This document shows positions 33,315-42,232 of a DNA stretch of 64,000 nucleotides, piece after piece. The stretch covers positions 1-64,000 of the forward strand of contig NZ_JBFRCU010000017.1 in NCBI RefSeq assembly GCF_052113205.1, given 5' to 3'. The notes under the pieces were generated by a model. That model did no database searches and was not told the DNA's origin. It worked only from the letters and a program-made list of their open reading frames with translations. The position numbers were made by a program, and so were the translations under genes. The stretch's first letter is position 1. Each line of letters opens with the position of its first letter. This DNA is from Inquilinus sp052113205 (GTDB lineage: Bacteria > Pseudomonadota > Alphaproteobacteria > DSM-16000 > Inquilinaceae).

Positions 33315-34589
33315 TCACAGCCGGACCATGGTGCCGGTGCGGCGCGAGCGTTCGGCGGCGAAGGCCATGAAATGGCTGTCCAGCGATTCTTCCAGCGAGG
33401 TCAGGGCGACATTGACTTGGCTGCGGCCGCGGCGCTGGATCTGCCGGCCCAGGAACTCGGCCATCAGCCGATCGTCGCCGCCTGCATGGCCACCGTCGCC
33501 GGGCACGGTCAGGCGGATCGTGGTGATGTCGTCGGTGCGGAAGTCGATCACCGTGATCTCGTTCTTCTCCAGATGCCCGGCGATCTCGCCATGGGTGCCC
33601 ATCAGATGCAATGTCCGGGTGTTCTCGGCGGTGAAGGCGCTGACGTTCAGCGTGGCGCTGACGCCGTTGGCGAAGCGCATCGCCACCACCTGGTTGTCGA
33701 CCACGTCGTTGTCGCAGCGATAGACGCAGCGGCCATAGGGCCCCTCGCGCAGGGCGGCGCGGATGCCATCGGGCGAGGTGTCGAGGCTCAGCACCTTGTG
33801 CGGCCAGGCATCGGCCGGCTTGAACTTCTCGAGATAGATTCGCTGGGCGGAATAGGGGCAGACCCGCTCGACCTTGCAGCCCTCGTCGCAGCGGTCGGTC
33901 GACCCATCGGGCGCGTTCTCGCGCCGGAAATGCGCCAGTGAGCCGTAGGAGGAGACCTCCTGGCAGGGCGCCCCGGCCAGCCAGCGGATGATGTCCAGGT
34001 CGTGGCAGGTCTTGGCCAGGATCAGCGGGCTGGACTCCTCCTCCCGCCGCCAGTTGCCGCGTACGAAGCTGTGGGCGAAATGCCAGTAGCCGATGTGCTC
34101 GGTCTGGCGCAGCGTCACCAGCCGGCCGATCACGCCGCGGTCCAGGATCTCTTTGATGCGCGAGAAGAAGGCGGTGTAGCGCAGCACATGGGCGACTGTC
34201 ACATCCGCCCCGGTCTCCCGCGCCGCCTCCGCCAGGATACGGGTCTCCTCCTCGGTCGGCGAGATCGGCTTCTCCAGCAGGATGCCGAGGCCGCGGCGGA
34301 TCGCGGCCAGCGCCGGCTCCAGATGCAGCGCGTCCGGGGTGGTGATCAGCACCGCGTCCAGTTCGGTCTCGCGCGCCAGCAGGTCGCGCCAGTCGGCATA
34401 GAGATGCTCGGATCCCAGGCCGTGCCGGGCGGCGGCGTCCTGCAGGCGGTCGGCCCGCGGGTCGGCGATGGCGACGATCCGCGCCTGGTCCGGCCGGCGG
34501 CGGATATAGTCGCCATAGGCCTCGATGCCGCGGCTGCCGGCGCCGATCACCGCGACGCGGATCTGCTGGGATTTCAGGGATTTGGACAT
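33315..34589 (-). CDS. Gfo/Idh/MocA-family oxidoreductase
   Basis: The 424-residue protein starts at 34589 (MSKSLKSQQIRVAVIGAGSRG). It has the N-terminal Rossmann motif VAVIGAGSRGIEAYG, the EKPISPTEEE motif (Lys of the conserved EKP) and the substrate-side HDLDIIRWLAG with the catalytic-type His/Asp. A Cys-bearing insert (STDRCDEGCKVERVCPYSAQRIYLE, given in part) suggests a structural metal site, as seen in some sugar dehydrogenases of this group. The C-terminal domain includes a GTHGEIAG loop. It probably oxidises the sugar or cyclitol brought in by the ABC transporter encoded just upstream. Confidence 0.88.
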   Translation of the reverse strand: MSKSLKSQQIRVAVIGAGSRGIEAYGDYIRRRPDQARIVAIADPRADRLQDAAARHGLGSEHLYADWRDLLARETELDAVLITTPDALHLEPALAAIRRGLGILLEKPISPTEEETRILAEAARETGADVTVAHVLRYTAFFSRIKEILDRGVIGRLVTLRQTEHIGYWHFAHSFVRGNWRREEESSPLILAKTCHDLDIIRWLAGAPCQEVSSYGSLAHFRRENAPDGSTDRCDEGCKVERVCPYSAQRIYLEKFKPADAWPHKVLSLDTSPDGIRAALREGPYGRCVYRCDNDVVDNQVVAMRFANGVSATLNVSAFTAENTRTLHLMGTHGEIAGHLEKNEITVIDFRTDDITTIRLTVPGDGGHAGGDDRLMAEFLGRQIQRRGRSQVNVALTSLEESLDSHFMAFAAERSRRTGTMVRL

Positions 34590-34627
34590 CGGTCTTGGCT
34601 TTCGGCTCGAACGATGGAGTTGGGAGG

Positions 34628-35464
34628 CTAGCCCTTTACCGCGCCGGCGATCATGCCGCGGGTGAAGTGCTTCTGGACCAGGGCGAACAGGATGGCGGCG
34701 GGCAGGGTGGTGACGACGCCGGCGGCCATCAGATAGTCCCAGCGGATCACGTTCTCGCCGACGAAGCGGGTCAGGGCCAGGGTGACCGGCCATTTGCCGT
34801 CGTCGGTCAGCATCACCAGCGGGAAGATCAGGTCGCTCCAGGCGTGGATGAAGGTATAGATCGCGGTCATCGCCAGGCCCGGCCGCACCACCGGCAGGAT
34901 GACGTGCCACAGGCTCTTCAGGCGAGAGCAGCCGTCGACCATCGCCGCCTCCTCCAGCTCGCGCGGGATGCCCAGCAGGAAGCCGTGCAGCAGCCAGATC
35001 GCGATCGGCGTGGCCAGGGCGACGTCGCACAGGATCACCGAAAGGTAGGTGTCCAGCAGCCCGACCGCGATCATGAATTCGTAGAGCGGGATGACGATGA
35101 CGATCGGCGACAGCATCTGCGTCGCCAGCACCAGGAACAGCAGCGTGGTGCGGCCGGTGAAGCGGAACCGCGCCAGGCCGTAGGCGCCGAGAAAGCCGAA
35201 GCTGGTCGAGATCGCGGCGGCGATGCCGGCGATGATCAGGCTGTTGCCCAGCGCCTCGATCACCCGGTACTGGCCGAACAAGGCGCGGGCGTAGTTACCG
35301 AAATCCAGGCTGCGCGGCAGGAACTCCGGTGGCCAGACGTAGAGCCGGTCATAAGGGGTGAAGGAGGTCTTCAGCATCACCCAGACCGGCAGCAGAAGGA
35401 AGCCCAGCAGCAGGATCAGGGCGCCGTGCCGGCCGATTTCCGGCAGGGTGCGACGCGTGGTCAT
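34628..35464 (-). CDS. Sugar ABC transporter permease (MalG/CUT1 type)
   Basis: The 278-aa integral membrane protein has six helices and the binding-protein-dependent permease EAA loop (ELEEAAMVDGCSRLKSLWHVILPVVRPGL, shown in part; conserved EAA and Gly). It begins after a short cytoplasmic N-terminus (LPEIGRHGALILLLGFLLLPVWVMLKTSF) and ends HFTRGMIAGAVKG, typical of MalG-like subunits. Its start overlaps the stop of the partner permease by 4 nt. With that partner and the binding protein it makes a CUT1 importer. No ATPase is encoded in the operon. Confidence 0.92.
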   Translation of the reverse strand: MTTRRTLPEIGRHGALILLLGFLLLPVWVMLKTSFTPYDRLYVWPPEFLPRSLDFGNYARALFGQYRVIEALGNSLIIAGIAAAISTSFGFLGAYGLARFRFTGRTTLLFLVLATQMLSPIVIVIPLYEFMIAVGLLDTYLSVILCDVALATPIAIWLLHGFLLGIPRELEEAAMVDGCSRLKSLWHVILPVVRPGLAMTAIYTFIHAWSDLIFPLVMLTDDGKWPVTLALTRFVGENVIRWDYLMAAGVVTTLPAAILFALVQKHFTRGMIAGAVKG

Positions 35465-36384
35465 TCCTCGCCCCCTTTCAGCACGCGCCAGTACAGCAGC
35501 GACACCGACATCAGGATGGCGAAGACCACGACGGCCATGGCCGAAGAGGTGCCGAAGTCGAAATTGCCGAAGGCGGTCTCGTAGATCTGGATCGGCAGGG
35601 TGGCGGTGGCGCCGGCCGGCCCGCCCTTGGTCAACGGCCAGATCACCTGGAAGGAGTTGAAGGTCCAGACGGTCGACAGCAGCACGCAGGTCATCAGCAC
35701 CGGCCGCAGCAGCGGCAGGGTGATGCGGCGGAAGATCTGGACCGGCCGGGCGCCATCGATCCACGCCGCCTCGACGAGATCGTCGGGGATGCGCTGCAGC
35801 CCGGCCATCAGCGTCACCACCATGAAGGGGATGCCGAGCCAGGCGTCGACCACCACGGTGGCGATGAAGGCCGTGGTCTCCTGGCCGAGGAAGGAGATCG
35901 GCTCGCGGATCGCGCCGGTGACCAGGAGCACGGCGTTGATCCAGCCGGACTGGCCGTCCAGCACCCAGCGCCAGGAGATCGCGGCGATCACCGCCGGCGT
36001 CACCCAAGGCAGCATCAGCAGCGCCAGGTAGACCTTGCGGCCGGGGAAGGGGCGCTGCAGCAGCAACGCCCCGCCCAGGCCGATCAAAAGCTTCGCCCCC
36101 ACCGAGCAGGCGGTCCACACCACCGTCAGCTGCAGCGTCCGCAGGAAGGCCGGCTCCTGCACCAGCGCCAGGAAGTTCTCACTCCCGACGAAGTCGTTGC
36201 CCTCCCAAGGCGCGGTCAGCACCACATGGTGCACCGACTGCCAGAAGATGCGCAGGACCGGCAGGCCCAGCAGCGCCGCGATCAGCAGCAGCGGCAGCGC
36301 CAGATAGGGCCAGGGCGCCCGGTCCGGCGACCAGGGGCGGGCGCGGGTGGCTCTCCGCGGCGCGGTGGAGGCGAGCGCGACCAC
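35461..36384 (-). CDS. Sugar ABC transporter permease (MalF/CUT1 type)
   Basis: I place the start at the GTG at 36384, 4 nt after the binding-protein stop; an ATG at 36438 would overlap that gene by 50 nt and add a very Arg-rich tail. The 307-aa protein has six helices and the EAA loop in DDLVEAAWIDGARPVQIFRRITLPLLRPVL (shown in part). The periplasmic segment GNDFVGSENFLALVQEPAF is typical of MalF/UgpA-like subunits. It pairs with the permease downstream. Confidence 0.88.
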   Translation of the reverse strand: MVALASTAPRRATRARPWSPDRAPWPYLALPLLLIAALLGLPVLRIFWQSVHHVVLTAPWEGNDFVGSENFLALVQEPAFLRTLQLTVVWTACSVGAKLLIGLGGALLLQRPFPGRKVYLALLMLPWVTPAVIAAISWRWVLDGQSGWINAVLLVTGAIREPISFLGQETTAFIATVVVDAWLGIPFMVVTLMAGLQRIPDDLVEAAWIDGARPVQIFRRITLPLLRPVLMTCVLLSTVWTFNSFQVIWPLTKGGPAGATATLPIQIYETAFGNFDFGTSSAMAVVVFAILMSVSLLYWRVLKGGEE

Positions 36385-36388
36385 GGGG

Positions 36389-37627
36389 TCAGGCGCGCGG
36401 TTCGATGCGGGCCTTGCGGATCTTCTCCGCCGCCGCATCCAGCGCCTCCTGCGGCGTCGCCTTGCCCAGGATCGCCGACTGCACCGCCTCGACCAGGATC
36501 TTCTCGAAAGGCTGCCAGGCCCGCGGCGTCGGCTGGGCGAAACCGTTCGCCTTCATGGCGATGAAGGTCTGCCAGAACGGCGTCTTGAAGGTGTCCATCT
36601 GCTCCTCCTCCGCCAGCAGCGGCACCAGCCCGCTGGTCGCGTCCCATTTGGCGTGGATGTCGGGCTGCAGCAGATAGGCGACGAACTTGCCGGCCGCCTC
36701 GGGATGCTCGCTCTTGGCCGAGATGGCGAGGCTGTCGGAGACCAGCTCGCCCTTGCACTCCTTGCCGCAGGGCAACGGCGCGACGGCGTAGGGCGCGGTC
36801 TTGTTGTCGGGGTCGAGGCCCATGATCGCCTTGCCCCAGGGGCCGCTGACCATCATCGCGATCTTGCCCTGGGCGAACAGCGGCGGGTGCTGCTCGCGGT
36901 TCAACTCCAGCGGGTTGGGCACGACCTTGTCCTTCTGGAACAGGTCGACATAGAACTGCAGCGCGCCCACCGCCTCCGGGCTGTTGATCTTGGTCTCGCC
37001 CGACGAATCAAAGGCTTCGCCGCCGTTCTGGTAGACGAAGTTCAGGAACTGGCTGACCAGGGTGACGTGGGCGGCCGCGGCGGTGGCGTAGCCGTACATG
37101 CCCGGGTTCTTCTCGGTCACCGCCTTGGCCGTCGCCACCAGCTCGTCCCAGGTCTTGGGCGGGGTCGGGATCAGGTCGGTGCGGTAGTAGAGGGCCTGGG
37201 TCGAGAACGCCATCGGCACGGCCATCTGCTTGCCGCCGAACTGCGCCGCGACGCGCACCGGCTCCGGGATCCGCCCCAGCGTCTCGGCGTCGACCAGGCC
37301 ATCCACCGGCTGGATCGCGCCCATCATCGAGAACTCCGCGACGTTGCGGGTGCCGATATAGGCGACATCGGCGGCGCGGCCGGCGATGAAGTCGGTCGAC
37401 AGCTTCTGGAACGCCTCGTCCCAGCCCACGCCCTCGACCTTCACGGTGATGTCCGGGTTCTTCTCCTGGAAGCCGGCGACGATCTCGCCCAGCAGCTTCT
37501 GGTTCCGCTCCTCACTGGCCCCGGGGATGAAGAAGCGGATCTCCTCGGCCAGGGCCGGCCCGGCGAGGCCGGCGGCGATGACGAGGATGCAAAGGCTCGG
37601 CCCGAGCCGCGTTGTGCGCAGGTTCAT
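36389..37627 (-). CDS. Sugar ABC transporter substrate-binding protein
   Basis: The 412-aa protein has a signal peptide ending in GLAGPALA. It belongs to the family 1 solute-binding proteins: FFIPGASEERNQKLLGEIVAGFQEKNPDITVKVEGVGWDEAFQKL (shown in parts), YYRTDLIPTPPKTWDELVATAKAVT, and GKIAMMVSGPWG. The start SSEERN-like opening and the PKTWDE segment match glycerol-3-phosphate/sugar CUT1 binders. The ligand is unknown. It follows the ROK regulator by 56 nt. Confidence 0.92.
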   Translation of the reverse strand: MNLRTTRLGPSLCILVIAAGLAGPALAEEIRFFIPGASEERNQKLLGEIVAGFQEKNPDITVKVEGVGWDEAFQKLSTDFIAGRAADVAYIGTRNVAEFSMMGAIQPVDGLVDAETLGRIPEPVRVAAQFGGKQMAVPMAFSTQALYYRTDLIPTPPKTWDELVATAKAVTEKNPGMYGYATAAAAHVTLVSQFLNFVYQNGGEAFDSSGETKINSPEAVGALQFYVDLFQKDKVVPNPLELNREQHPPLFAQGKIAMMVSGPWGKAIMGLDPDNKTAPYAVAPLPCGKECKGELVSDSLAISAKSEHPEAAGKFVAYLLQPDIHAKWDATSGLVPLLAEEEQMDTFKTPFWQTFIAMKANGFAQPTPRAWQPFEKILVEAVQSAILGKATPQEALDAAAEKIRKARIEPRA

Positions 37628-37683
37628 TCTAGCCTCCCGTGGCTGGTGTTGGTTGGCTTGGGGATAGCCCCGATCCCGGAGGA

Positions 37684-38829
37684 TCAGGGCGGGCGTCTCA
37701 TCCCGCCCTGGCGCAACAGCAGGTCCAGCGCCAGGCCGACCGCGCCGCGCAGATAGCCGTCGCCCTCATCGGGGCTGATGACGATCCCGGTGCGGCATTC
37801 GTCGAAATTGTAGCCATGGGCGCGGAAGCTCTCGTTCAGCGCCTTCAGCAGATAGATGTTCAGCGCCGGCTGCGGCGCCCGGAACACGATCGCCTCCAGG
37901 TCGAACAGGTTGGCGACCTGGGCTAGGGCCTGGCCGATCCAGCGGCCGGCGCAGTCGAAGATCTCGATCGCCTCCGGGTCGCCCTGCGACGCGATATGGG
38001 CCAGCACGGCGATGTCGTCGGACAGGCCGCGCTTCAGCGCCTGGCGCGAGATGGCGGACAGGGAGGCCANCGACGCCAGGCAACCGCATTTGCCGCAGCG
38101 GCAGGCGGCGCCGGAATAGGGTGCCAGCGACAGGTGGCCGATCTCGCCGGCCTGGCCCTTGCCGCGATAGACGTCGCCGTTGATCGAGATGCCGGAGCCG
38201 ATCTCGTTCTGCAGGCTCACCACGGCGTAGTTCTCATAGGCCCGGGCCAGGCCCAGCATGCGCTCGGCGACGACGATGGCGTTGGACGGGGTCTCGGCCG
38301 CGACGCCGATGCCGAAGGCGTCCTGCAGCGCCGCGGTCAGGCGCTGGCCGGCGCCGATCACCTCGGCCCGGCGCGGCCCGACCTCGCCCAGCACCACGCC
38401 GCCGGCGGCGAGGGCGTCCCAGCCGGGGCCGCCCTGGCGGCGCAGGCGGTCCAGCGCGTCGACCAGCGGCGACGGGTCGTCATTGGCCGGGACGGGCAGG
38501 GGGATTGGGCTCTGCTTCGGCGTGCCGGCCAGGTCGGCGATCACCAGCTGTGCCGATTCGGCGCCGAGATGCAGGCCCAGCAGCGTGCCGTAGCCGGGGT
38601 CGAGGTCCAGCATCATCCGCGGCCGGCCGCCGCCCGACGCCTTGGCGCCGGTCTCGCGCAGCAGGCCGTGGCCGATCAGGGTGCGGACCAGGGGGGTCAT
38701 GGCCGAGGCGCTGAGGCCGAGCTCGCGCGCCGCCTCGATCCGGCTGGCGCCGCCGCGGCGGTGGATCAGGCGCAGCAGCTCAGAGGCATCACGCCCGCGC
38801 AGATCCAGCTCTCCGATGCCTCGCCCCAT
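37684..38829 (-). CDS. ROK-family transcriptional regulator
   Basis: The start is the ATG at 38829, because GGAGG lies 4 nt upstream of it; the ATG at 38883 has no ribosome site. The 381-aa protein has an N-terminal winged helix (LLRLIHRRGGASRIEAARELGLSASAMTPLVRTLIGHGLL, shown in part) and a ROK sugar-kinase-like domain. The domain carries the zinc motif GxCxCGxxGC, here GAACRCGKCGCL. NagC/XylR-like ROK proteins repress sugar genes and release DNA on binding the sugar. It is the first gene of the ABC operon, so autoregulation is likely. Base 38070 is N. Confidence 0.9.
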   Translation of the reverse strand: MGRGIGELDLRGRDASELLRLIHRRGGASRIEAARELGLSASAMTPLVRTLIGHGLLRETGAKASGGGRPRMMLDLDPGYGTLLGLHLGAESAQLVIADLAGTPKQSPIPLPVPANDDPSPLVDALDRLRRQGGPGWDALAAGGVVLGEVGPRRAEVIGAGQRLTAALQDAFGIGVAAETPSNAIVVAERMLGLARAYENYAVVSLQNEIGSGISINGDVYRGKGQAGEIGHLSLAPYSGAACRCGKCGCLASXASLSAISRQALKRGLSDDIAVLAHIASQGDPEAIEIFDCAGRWIGQALAQVANLFDLEAIVFRAPQPALNIYLLKALNESFRAHGYNFDECRTGIVISPDEGDGYLRGAVGLALDLLLRQGGMRRPP

Positions 38830-38882
38830 CTCGCCTCCGCGCGCTGCTCTTCGTTCTCGAAGGCTGCGTCTGATGGGACTCA

Positions 38883-38933
38883 TATTTCAGGATGCCGCAG
38901 CGGACAAGCCTGATAATTTCTATTTCAGAAATA
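38883..38933. promoter_or_regulatory. Candidate ROK operator: repeated TATTTCAG with a 13-bp palindrome
   Basis: TATTTCAGAAATA at 38921-38933 is a perfect inverted repeat with a single central base. The half TATTTCAG recurs at 38883-38890. This AT-rich pair lies about 55-105 nt upstream of the ROK start codon and 100 nt before the divergent glutathione transferase gene, and is similar in style to NagC/XylR operators. The link to this ROK protein is inferred. Confidence 0.5.
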
Positions 38934-39034
38934 AGTCGAGGACGCGACCGAGACACCGTCGCATCGGCGTCCTGCGTCCGAGCGGGGTTGTTAACCTCGA
39001 GGCCGTGGTCGGAAGATAGCTGCCTGATTCCCCG

Positions 39035-39751
39035 ATGTCCGAGCCGCGACCGACGATGCCCGACACCCTCACCCTCTACGAGCTGGCCGGCGCCGATGCC
39101 GCGCTGCGCTTCAGCCCGCATTGCTGGAAGACCCGCATGGCCCTGGCCCATAAGGGGCTGGAGGCGGACCGGGTGCCGTGGCGGTTCACGGAGAAGGAGG
39201 CGATCGCCTTCTCCGGCCAGGGGCTGGTGCCGGTGCTGGTGCATGACGGCGAGACCGTCTCCGACTCCTGGCGGATCGCGCTGTATCTGGAGGAGCGGTT
39301 CCCCGACCGGCCGTCGCTGTTCGGCGGTCCCGGCGGCATCGCGCCGGCGCGCTTCGTCAACGACTGGGCCGACATGACCCTGTCTCCCGCGATCGCGCGC
39401 ATCATCCTGCTCGACATCCATGACCGGGTGCATGACACCGACCGCGCCTATTTCCGCGCCAGCCGCGAGACGCGGTTCGGACGGACGCTGGAGGAGGCCG
39501 TGGCCGACCGGCCGGCGCATCTGGCCACCTTCCGCCAGGCCCTGGCCCCGCTGCGACGGAATCTGGCCAGCGCCCCCTTCATCGCCGGGCCGGCGCCGGC
39601 CTATGCGGATTACTGTGTCTTCGGCATGCTGATGTGGGCCCGCTGCATCAGCCCGGTCGAGCTGCTGGAGAGCGACGATCCGGTCTTCGCCTGGCGCGAC
39701 CGGCTGCTCGACGCCTTCGGCGGCGTGGCCCGGGCGGCGCCCTGCGCCTAG
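39035..39751 (+). CDS. Glutathione S-transferase family protein (beta-etherase-like)
   Basis: The 238-aa protein has the thioredoxin-like N-terminal domain with LRFSPHCWKTRMALAHKGLEAD, the cis-Pro motif LVPVLVHDGETVSDSWRIALYLEERF (shown in part), and an all-helical C-terminal domain. The FSPxCWKxRxALxHKGL start resembles the LigE/LigF beta-etherase and related bacterial GST group. An alternative start is the ATG at 39056. The substrate is unknown. The gene is divergent from the ROK operon and its stop overlaps the convergent GNAT gene by 4 nt. Confidence 0.85.
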   Translation: MSEPRPTMPDTLTLYELAGADAALRFSPHCWKTRMALAHKGLEADRVPWRFTEKEAIAFSGQGLVPVLVHDGETVSDSWRIALYLEERFPDRPSLFGGPGGIAPARFVNDWADMTLSPAIARIILLDIHDRVHDTDRAYFRASRETRFGRTLEEAVADRPAHLATFRQALAPLRRNLASAPFIAGPAPAYADYCVFGMLMWARCISPVELLESDDPVFAWRDRLLDAFGGVARAAPCA

Positions 39752-40239
39752 GGCGCGACGTCGAAGGCCGGGTGGAACGTCACCGTTCCGCCCGGCACCT
39801 CGGCGCCGAAGGGCAGCACCAGGAAGTATTGGGACGGGATGCCCGGCGATTGCAGCCGTGGGTCGGCGGTGAAGCCGAAGCGGCTGTAGTAGCCCGGCGC
39901 CCCGGCCAGGACGCAGCCTTGGGCGCCGAGGGCGCGGATCCGGTCGAGGCCGGCGCGGATCAGGGCCTGGCCGATGCCCTGGCCCTGCCGGTCGGGGCGG
40001 ACCGCCACGGGGCCGAGCCCGTACCAGTCCCGGGCCGTGCCGTCGATGGCGACGGGCGAAAAGGCGACCTGGCCAAGGATTTGGCCGTCCTCCTCCGCCA
40101 CCAGCGCCAGCGCTCCGGCGGCCCGCAGCGCGTCGAGGATGGCCGGCTCGCGGCCGTCGCTGTAGGGCCGGCCGCGGAAGGCGTCGCCGACCAGCTGCCG
40201 CACCACGGCATCGTCATCCGGCTGCTGGTCCCTGATCAT
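39748..40239 (-). CDS. GNAT-family N-acetyltransferase
   Basis: The 163-aa protein matches the putative acetyltransferase group with VRQLVGDAFRGRPY at the N-terminus, LALVAEEDGQILGQVAFSPV, the acetyl-CoA motif A (GLGPVAVRPDRQGQGIGQALIRAGLD, shown in part; Q/RxxGxG/A loop), and LAGAPGYYSRFGF near the end. This pattern is shared with YhbS-like proteins. The acceptor is unknown. It converges on the glutathione transferase gene. Confidence 0.85.
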   Translation of the reverse strand: MIRDQQPDDDAVVRQLVGDAFRGRPYSDGREPAILDALRAAGALALVAEEDGQILGQVAFSPVAIDGTARDWYGLGPVAVRPDRQGQGIGQALIRAGLDRIRALGAQGCVLAGAPGYYSRFGFTADPRLQSPGIPSQYFLVLPFGAEVPGGTVTFHPAFDVAP

Positions 40240-40254
40240 GCCGCTGTCCCCGAC

Positions 40255-40461
40255 TCAGGTGTCGAGCATGGTCAGGGCGGCCTTGCGGTCGCCCGGCTTC
40301 AGCTTCAGGAACAGCGCCCGGGCTGCCTTGATGTCGCGCTCGACCCCGCTCTCCGCCGCGGCCTTCAAGGCCACCGCCGTCGCGTGTTCCGGCCCGCAGA
40401 TGAAGGCCACCGCCTTGGCCAGGCGCCCCATGGCTTCGCGATCGATCTTGGTCTCGTCCAT
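40255..40461 (-). CDS. Small hypothetical helical protein
   Basis: The 68-residue protein (MDETKIDREAMGRLAKAVAFICGPEHATAVALKAAAESG and so on) has no membrane segment or known motif that I recognise. It is predicted to be helical and ends LKPGDRKAALTMLDT. Codon use (G/C at third positions) is like its neighbours, which supports a real gene. It lies 15 nt upstream of the GNAT gene on the same strand and could be co-transcribed with it. Confidence 0.55.
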   Translation of the reverse strand: MDETKIDREAMGRLAKAVAFICGPEHATAVALKAAAESGVERDIKAARALFLKLKPGDRKAALTMLDT

Positions 40462-40551
40462 CCCGGTCCTGCTCCCTGCCGTCGGGGGTCTCAGGACCGG
40501 TTTGAACCATCGCCGGAGCGTTGCACAGGATTTTCCGCCCGGCGGCGCCGG

Positions 40552-41085
40552 TCAGTCGCCGGTCCGTTCGAAGCGCATGATCCAGTTGGTCTCCCAGCTG
40601 TCGCCGCCATCGGTGGAGAAGGCTTGGTCCCAGCGCGCCGAATGCCCGGTGATCTCCGACCAGATGAAGCGCACCCGGATCGGCGTGCCCTCCCAGACGT
40701 CGTCGGCGAAGAAGGTGCCGATTCCGTTCTCGAAGCGGCCGCGCAGCGGCGCCTCGTCCATCTTCAGGGTGCGGCCGTCGAACCACCAGATCGACCACAG
40801 CTTCGACTCGGCGTCGAACAGGCGCAGCGTGGCGGCGCGGTAGGTGCCGGCCGGCAGCTCCAGGATGTTGTCGTCGATGGTGCCCAAGCCGCCGATCAGC
40901 GGGCGCATCTCGGAGGCGCCGGCGAACTCGTCCCACAAGGTGTCGCCGGCCAGGCGGCGGCGCAGCCGGCGGTGCGACACCGACCAGCGGCCGAACAGCG
41001 GGCCGAAATCGTCGCGGCCGTCGTTCGGCATATCGGGGACGCTGGAATCGGTGCCGGGGGCGGGCTTGGCGAACAGGGCGGGCAT
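40552..41085 (-). CDS. DUF1579-like protein
   Basis: The start is set at the ATG at 41085. The 177-aa protein has a lipocalin-like pattern found in DUF1579 proteins: DFGPLFGRWSVSHRRLRRRLAG, MRPLIGGLGTIDDNILELPAGTYRAATLRLFD (shown in part), LWSIWWFDGRT, GTFFADDVWEGTPIRVRFIWSE and WDQAFSTDGGDSWETNWIM. No export signal is visible. It is divergent from a WYL regulator (92 nt apart), which probably controls it. The biochemical role is unknown. Confidence 0.75.
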   Translation of the reverse strand: MPALFAKPAPGTDSSVPDMPNDGRDDFGPLFGRWSVSHRRLRRRLAGDTLWDEFAGASEMRPLIGGLGTIDDNILELPAGTYRAATLRLFDAESKLWSIWWFDGRTLKMDEAPLRGRFENGIGTFFADDVWEGTPIRVRFIWSEITGHSARWDQAFSTDGGDSWETNWIMRFERTGD

Positions 41086-41176
41086 CGGTCTCTCCGGGTT
41101 GGACTGTCGATGCGACGGAGAATGACGGCGGCCAACTGACATCCAGTGTCAGGATTTTTTCGGCTATGCTCGCGCC

Positions 41177-42154
41177 ATGCGCGCCAACCGCCTGCTGTCG
41201 ATCCTGCTGCTGCTGCAGTCCCGCGGCCGCCTGACCGCGCAGGCGCTGGCGGCGGAGTTCGAGGTGTCGGTGCGCACCGTCTACCGCGACATCGACGAGC
41301 TCTCCGCCGCCGGCGTGCCGGTCTATGCCGACCGCGGGCCGGGCGGCGGCTTCGCGCTGCTGGACGGCTACCGCACCCGGCTGACCGGGATGACCGCGAG
41401 CGAGGCCGAGACCCTGCTGCTGGCCGGGCTGCCCGGGCCGGCGGCGGATCTCGGCCTGGCCGAACCGCTGGCGGCGGCGCGGCTGAAGCTGCTGGCGGCG
41501 GTGCCGCAGGCGGCGGGGGAGGGCGCGGCCCGGGTCGGCGACCGCTTCCACCTCGACCCGGTCGATTGGTACCGCCGGGCCGAGCCGCCGCCGCACCTGC
41601 CGGCGATCGCCCGGGCGGTGTGGGGCCAGCGGCGGCTGGTGATCCGTTACGAGAGCTGGTCTGCGACAGTGCGGCGCACGGTCGACCCGCTCGGCCTCGT
41701 GCTGAAGGCCGGCGCCTGGTACCTGATGGCGCGGATCGGCGACGGCATCCGTGCCGACATCCGCACCTACAAGGTCGCCAAGGTGCTGGATCTCGACGTG
41801 CTGCCGGACGGCTTCGACTACCCCGCCGGCTTCGACCTGGCGGCGCAGTGGCAGGAATCGCTGCAGCGCTTCGCCCGCGAGCTGCGCCGGGCCGAGGCGG
41901 TGCTGCGTGTGTCGCCGGAGGCGCTGCCGCTGCTCGACCGGCTCGGCGCCGATGCAGTCGAGGCGGTGCAGCGGGCGGAGTCCGACGCCGAGGGCTGGCG
42001 GCGGGCGACGGTGCCGATCGAGGGCGTCGGCCACGCCGCAAGGCTGCTGCTCGGCTTCACCGACACCATCGAGGTGCTGGAGCCGCCGGAGCTGCGCCAG
42101 GCCCTGGCGGAGGGCGCGCGGCGGGTGACGAAGTTGTATGACAAGGAGGATTGA
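41177..42154 (+). CDS. YafY-type HTH/WYL-domain transcriptional regulator
   Basis: The 325-aa protein has an N-terminal DeoR-like helix-turn-helix (RLLSILLLLQSRGRLTAQALAAEFEVSVRTVYRDIDELSAAGVPVYADRGPGGG in the family, seen here in residues 4-56). A WYL sensor domain follows (about residues 135-215, with WYLMARIGD) and then a C-terminal WCX-type extension. WYL proteins bind small ligands or nucleic acids. The gene is divergent from the DUF1579-like gene, a common pairing for this regulator type. Confidence 0.9.
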   Translation: MRANRLLSILLLLQSRGRLTAQALAAEFEVSVRTVYRDIDELSAAGVPVYADRGPGGGFALLDGYRTRLTGMTASEAETLLLAGLPGPAADLGLAEPLAAARLKLLAAVPQAAGEGAARVGDRFHLDPVDWYRRAEPPPHLPAIARAVWGQRRLVIRYESWSATVRRTVDPLGLVLKAGAWYLMARIGDGIRADIRTYKVAKVLDLDVLPDGFDYPAGFDLAAQWQESLQRFARELRRAEAVLRVSPEALPLLDRLGADAVEAVQRAESDAEGWRRATVPIEGVGHAARLLLGFTDTIEVLEPPELRQALAEGARRVTKLYDKED

Positions 42155-42232
42155 CAATCCCGGCCGGCGGCCTACCGTCCGGCCAATGCCGCGCCTCTCG
42201 GAAGGCCCGGCCCGCCAGCAAGAGAGCACACG

